This document shows, one piece after another, positions 17,379 through 20,667 of a stretch of DNA of 20,667 nt (position 1 is its first letter; every line of letters starts with the position of its first letter). The notes below the pieces were generated by a model. That model saw only the letters and a program-made list of their open reading frames with translations, ran no database searches and was not told the origin of the DNA. The translations under genes were made by a program, and so were the position numbers. Location: assembly GCA_002284615.2 (NCBI GenBank), contig MU069644.1:345395-366061 (forward strand), given 5' to 3'. This DNA comes from Dunaliella salina. Its lineage: Eukaryota; Chlorophyta; Chlorophyceae; Chlamydomonadales; Dunaliellaceae.

Positions 17379-17705
17379 CGACGCAGGCAGAGAAAACACC
17401 CCCAACATCAATTAAGGAAAAGGGGATACCTAGGGCCGAGGCACCGCGTGTCCGCTTCACCAAGAGAAAGCAGAAGAAAGAAATCGGTGGGGATCAGGTG
17501 GGTTACCAGCAGTATCCCGTGCCTGACCTTGCTGAGAGTTGAAAAAGGTTTTCTCAAGAGCGCGTCTAGTGCTGGCAAGTTTGTAAGCATACAAGACGGA
17601 ATGAGCATGAAGCTTCCGGACAAGCTTGGTGGTCTTGAAAGTGTCAAGACCAAGCTCCTTTTGAGGCTCCAATGTGTGGGTGGTGTAGATGACTCCAAAT
17701 AATAC
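17336..17705 (-). pseudogene. LINE 3' fragment with C-terminal domain end, 3' UTR and T/C tail
   Basis: Minus strand. FGVIYTTHTLEPQKELGLDT, KLVRKLHAHSVLYAYKL, ASTRRALEK and AGNPPDPH end in a stop at 17457. This corresponds to VGIGGTI...LINLGLTKQK...HAIQRLSTIINTRHAL...NPPDPH of element 4. The UTR has a CCTTAATTGATG block and CTGCGTCG, and ends in a T/C-rich tail (plus strand GAAA/GAAAA, 17336-17378). The 5' truncation point is near 17705. It represents a different subfamily from elements 2 and 3 and resembles the fragment at 6840. Confidence 0.7.
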
Positions 17706-17724
17706 ATTTCAATGATGTGATAAT

Positions 17725-17845
17725 GCAAGATTTGGTAAGAGAGACTCGCGGCTCTTTGTGGAGTGAACGCCTCTCCTTTTCTTTTCCTGACACAGGGAGA
17801 GCTTCCTCTGCCTACATAGTTTCCCATGCCTTTTTCACTGATGTA
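17725..17845 (+). mobile_element. Possible decayed LINE 3' end (plus strand)
   Basis: GAGACTCGCGGCTCTTTGTGG and CTTCCTCTGCCTACATAG resemble the GGACTCACGGCTCTTG and TTTCTCTGCCTGCGTC blocks at 6893-6967. No coding part and no clear tail are seen. Confidence 0.3.
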
Positions 17846-18084
17846 GGGAAAATCCTCTAGACAATGCAATTTCTTTTCTTCTTTCTAGGATGTGCACCGG
17901 GCGCCTCATACCACCTACAAAAGTTACCAATTGAGAGAGGTGCCTGCTGGAGCGTGCAAGGGCTTGGATCAAAACTTGTTGAGCAGACAAATGAGGGTCG
18001 AAGATGGTTGCTCAGTATCACGCTTATAAAGAGGCCTTCCACACAAGCGCAATTGTGCTTCCTCCACAGAGCCTCCTGTAATAA

Positions 18085-18541
18085 CTACCACCGCAACTCT
18101 GGCACAACATAAGTGGGCACAGCTTGGTGTTGCCTGCTGAGAGCCTCCAGTGCGTCCATGTCGACACTTCCCGTATTTCCCTTGCACACTTCTTTCTGGT
18201 GAATGCCCCCAGCGATGAACAAGCTGTCAATGCCTGCTGCAGCAGCGCCCGCGATGTCATGCTCCAGCGAGTCGCCAACTAAAAAGATTGAGACAAAAGG
18301 ATGGGGTTGATGTGTCAGCTGTGCGCAAGGCAGAGTCAGGATTGCAATGCATGATTGCTGTAGCCCCACACCTGCCAGGACTTCTGAGGGGTGCAGCCCG
18401 AGTGCATCCTTGCACGCGTTGTAAATAATTGGATCCGGCTTCCCACACAGCCGCACTTGACACTTAGGGTTCAGGTCTGCATATTTCTTCGCAAGTGTGC
18501 CTGGCCTGCATCCAATTGAGAGGGCACATGCGTGTGTGTGT

Positions 18542-18621
<80 letters not shown>

Positions 18622-19184
18622 CTTCTCGTTGGATGCTTACAAACATGTTTTTGTCTGACTTCATGGAAGCCCAACATCAGCTTACATATTGATTGCCAAT
18701 AAGTTTTAGTGCTTTTTCCTCTTCTCCACTCTCTTTTTTTAAAGCTTCCCCAAGAGAAAAAAACTGCTTCAAGCCTGGTCTTACTTACATTGGGATGAGC
18801 TCTGCACCAGATGTTGTGACCATGTCCTGCCAAGGGGCGTAAAAATCAATTCCTTGGTGTGCAATTATTTGGCATCAAAATCTGTTTGCAAGGCGGTGGA
18901 TATGGACCTGGCGCTATTGACCAATTTATTTAGGATGACACAGGAGGTATTGACCAACCTATTCAGGGCGCATGCTTTTTGTCTTCAACAAGATCATTTC
19001 ATCTCACCGGATTGGCTACGACCATTGGTGGGGGCTCCAGCAGTGCTGCACATCTCTCTAGAAGGTCAAATAGCTGCTCCAAGGACTGCTCAATCACCTC
19101 TATTCTACCACCATCTGAAGGCACAGACAACGCTTCAGTTCCATGCGCCAAAATGAAAGAGGCTTCTTGAGGCTCCCGCACTAT
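18085..19184 (-). CDS. HAD-superfamily class IIA phosphatase-like protein, C-terminal part, four exons
   Basis: Exons on the minus strand are 19184-19008, 18826-18789, 18505-18372 and 18278-18085. Introns are 181, 283 and 93 bp, all GT-AG, with donors GTGAGA, GTAAGT and GTGTGG. The codon phase is kept at every junction. The joined product has FILAHGTEAL, MVVANP-DMVTTSGAELIPM-PGTLAKKYADL, CGKPDPIIYNAC, SEVLA-VGDSLEHDIAGAAAAGID, SLFIAGGIH and a C-terminal VPELRW. GKPdp..y supplies the conserved Lys, and VGDSlehDi..A supplies the Mg-binding acidic residues of HAD motifs III and IV. The family's N-terminal half, with the nucleophile DxD-type motif, is missing: no exon for it is seen between 19187 and 20667. 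It is a hydrolase of unknown substrate, similar to a group known from plants and alphaproteobacteria. It is either the 3' end of a gene with a long intron or a truncated gene. Confidence 0.9.
18532..18619. repeat. GT dinucleotide microsatellite in an intron
   Basis: About 44 GT units with a single TATG interruption lie in the 283-bp intron (18506-18788) of the HAD gene. In the gene's sense this is a CA repeat ending some 25 nt before the 3' splice site. Confidence 0.95.
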
Positions 19185-19264
19185 CTGCACACACACAAAA
19201 CAGGACTTGCCAAGGTGGACAATTGGATGCCATGCGCTATGTTGAGATCTGAGCTTTAGAGACA

Positions 19265-19960
19265 CAGGGCAGGAGGGAGGAAATTTTTTTTCTACGAAGG
19301 AACACACAAATTTAGCCCTGGAACAACCTGCCCCCCCCCCCCCCCCCAAAACCCCACTTCCGATGCCCCTACCCAAACATTGAGATACCATTCTGCTCCT
19401 TTTAACATTCCCTGTTCATCTGCATACTCAGCACACAGAAGAGGGAGCTTCAGCAGAGTTATGGATCAAAAACCGAGCCATGGACGCCTATACATACCAA
19501 CTTTGCCGGGCACCCACAACTGGTCTGCGTGTCTAGGAACTGCCTTTCTAACTTCACCACGCAATGACAAATTGTACATTGTCACTACCCTGGAAGTCTG
19601 GACTGATTTTCTGGACCTCTGCTTCCATACCCCTTGGGGCTGACACCCATGCGCATATGGCACTGACTCCGAGTCATGCACACTGTTTCCCCCTTTTTTC
19701 AAACACTGAAAAGGGTGCCATTTTTAACAGCTCTGAAGCTCAGGAATCCGATAAAATATTTGAATTCCTTTGAAAGGGGCTCAGGAAATTCTGGATGGGG
19801 GGCCCCAAACAGTTGAGACCCCCCACCCCTCCAATTGGACCAATCAATAGCTTTCAACCTCAGGATTCCAATTATATAATTCTGAAACGGATTGGCACGT
19901 GCTGTCCAAAAGTTACACAAAATCTTCCTTCTGCACAGGGCCAAAATTTTCAAGACAGCC
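19265..19960 (+). repeat. Poly(C) repeat family, right-hand copy
   Basis: The same block order as at 5520 is present: GGCAGGAGGGAGG (19270), 17 C (19331-19347), CATCTGCATACTCAGC near 19420, ATGGACGCCTATACATACC near 19482, GTCACTACCCTGGAAGTCTGG near 19580, TCCATACCCCTTGGGGCTGACACCC near 19624 and CAGCTCTGAAGCTCAGGAATCC near 19730. Later blocks are TCCAATTGGACC near 19830 and GCTGTCCAAAAGTTACACAA near 19902. It lies directly 5' of the first visible HAD exon, antisense to the gene, so it is probably inside an intron. Open frames here are incidental. Confidence 0.75.
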
Positions 19961-20621
19961 TCTGCCTAAATGCTCCTCAAAAGGAAAAAACCTATAAGTG
20001 TGTGAGGTGGATTAAATAACCAACTTATTTTGTCTTGAGGGAAGAAAGAACAAAGCAAGTAGGGTGTGGCCCTCCGGATCACAAAAAAATGGGCAGAGCA
20101 CGTGGCCTTGTGCTTCCCTTGCTTGGGTCGCCAATCCACCCGCATCCTTGAGGTCTGTTACTGGAAAAGGATCTTACCATTTGCTTGATTGAATGATTTG
20201 TGGACACCGCCTGCACCCCACTTCTTCTGTACAGCACTATCATTTCCAGCTCCTATATGCCCACAATCCAAGCATTGGAACATACATTGATGCAGGTCAT
20301 TGTGAACACAGCAAAGCTTGCATACAGATTCCTTTCATGCGATGTGGTTTAGTGCACAGGCTAAGGGGTTCAGTCAACTGGGAGTCTTACTTGTCCCTCC
20401 ACCCCTGCATCTGACCATTTCTCTCCTTGCACTTGGTCTCTGAATACCTGGAGTTTCGAGTCAAACATATGAGCATTCAGTTTAAGACTTCTTGTGCCAT
20501 TTTCTCAGTGCTTACTTGTGCTTACTTGGAGTACCTCTGCTTTATGTGGTACTTCGAGCGCATGTTCCTCAACAGTTGACATTTCTATATGCATTTTTTG
20601 AAGACTTGTCTAGTTCCAGGT
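19961..20621. other. Stretch without a recognised gene
   Basis: The minus strand was examined for the missing N-terminal HAD exons (nucleophile motif and the usual TSGE and SN motifs) and none was found. No repeat seen elsewhere in the window is recognised. Confidence 0.4.
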
Positions 20622-20667
20622 CTGTGTTTCCGCTCAGCTGCCCTCGTAGGCGGATATAGCGATGTAA
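20622..20667. repeat. 45-bp dispersed repeat, copy B (cut by the window edge)
   Basis: It holds TTTCCGCTCAGCTGCCC, TCGTAGGCGGATATAGC and GATGTAA and matches 16675-16719 with few substitutions. The TCCGC/GCGGA stem is kept. Sequence beyond the edge is unknown, so the repeat may be longer. Confidence 0.7.

Noticed and set aside
18464..18833. Open frames of 65-120 codons with long Thr-His or Cys-Val repeats
   Set aside because: They are translations of the GT microsatellite in an intron of the HAD gene.
1..20667. CRISPR array or bacterial operon
   Set aside because: No regularly spaced identical repeats with unique spacers, and no dense co-directional genes or ribosome binding sites; the introns and retroelements are eukaryotic.

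Overview
The window looks like transposon-rich nuclear DNA from a green alga, probably a chlamydomonadalean of moderate GC (a Dunaliella-like genome is possible). This is inferred from the types of retroelement present, from a plant/green-alga type HAD phosphatase gene with several short introns, and from the long GT and poly-C tracts. No prokaryotic gene layout is visible. A few N bases fall between 100 and 1600.

Left end (1-1821): the 3' half of a Ty1/copia retrotransposon, with reverse transcriptase, RNase H, polypurine tract and a probable 3' LTR. From 1822 to about 3250 no gene is recognised. From about 3250 to 6480 lies a non-coding repeat family with a conserved poly(C) tract. It occurs as direct and inverted copies that form two long imperfect inverted repeats, and another copy sits at 19265-19960.

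Middle (about 6840-17705): a graveyard of one LINE-type (non-LTR) superfamily. All copies are broken. Together they show this C-terminal order: a conserved domain of unknown function with FGA...HPP motifs, RNase H, a CX2CX7HX4C zinc finger, a PD...ELK domain, and a 3' UTR with two hairpins and a pyrimidine-rich tail. The insertion order can be read. An old minus-strand copy (7000-8535) abuts a second minus copy (8530-10560). That copy is followed by a third minus element (3' end at 10561-10817, body at 14295-15960), which was split by a plus-strand element (10818-14294) flanked by a perfect 13-bp target duplication. The plus element was itself split by a fourth, minus copy (12619-13786), which carries a 517-bp palindrome-rich insert. 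A 250-bp SINE-like element with Pol III A and B boxes and a LINE-like 3' end sits inside the third element.

Right end (17850-20667): the only recognisable host gene is the C-terminal part of a HAD-superfamily IIA phosphatase on the minus strand. Four exons (19184-18085) join in frame. Its N-terminal exons were not found before the window edge. A poly(C)-family repeat occupies the sequence just upstream of the first visible exon. A 45-bp sequence near 16675 recurs at the last bases of the window.
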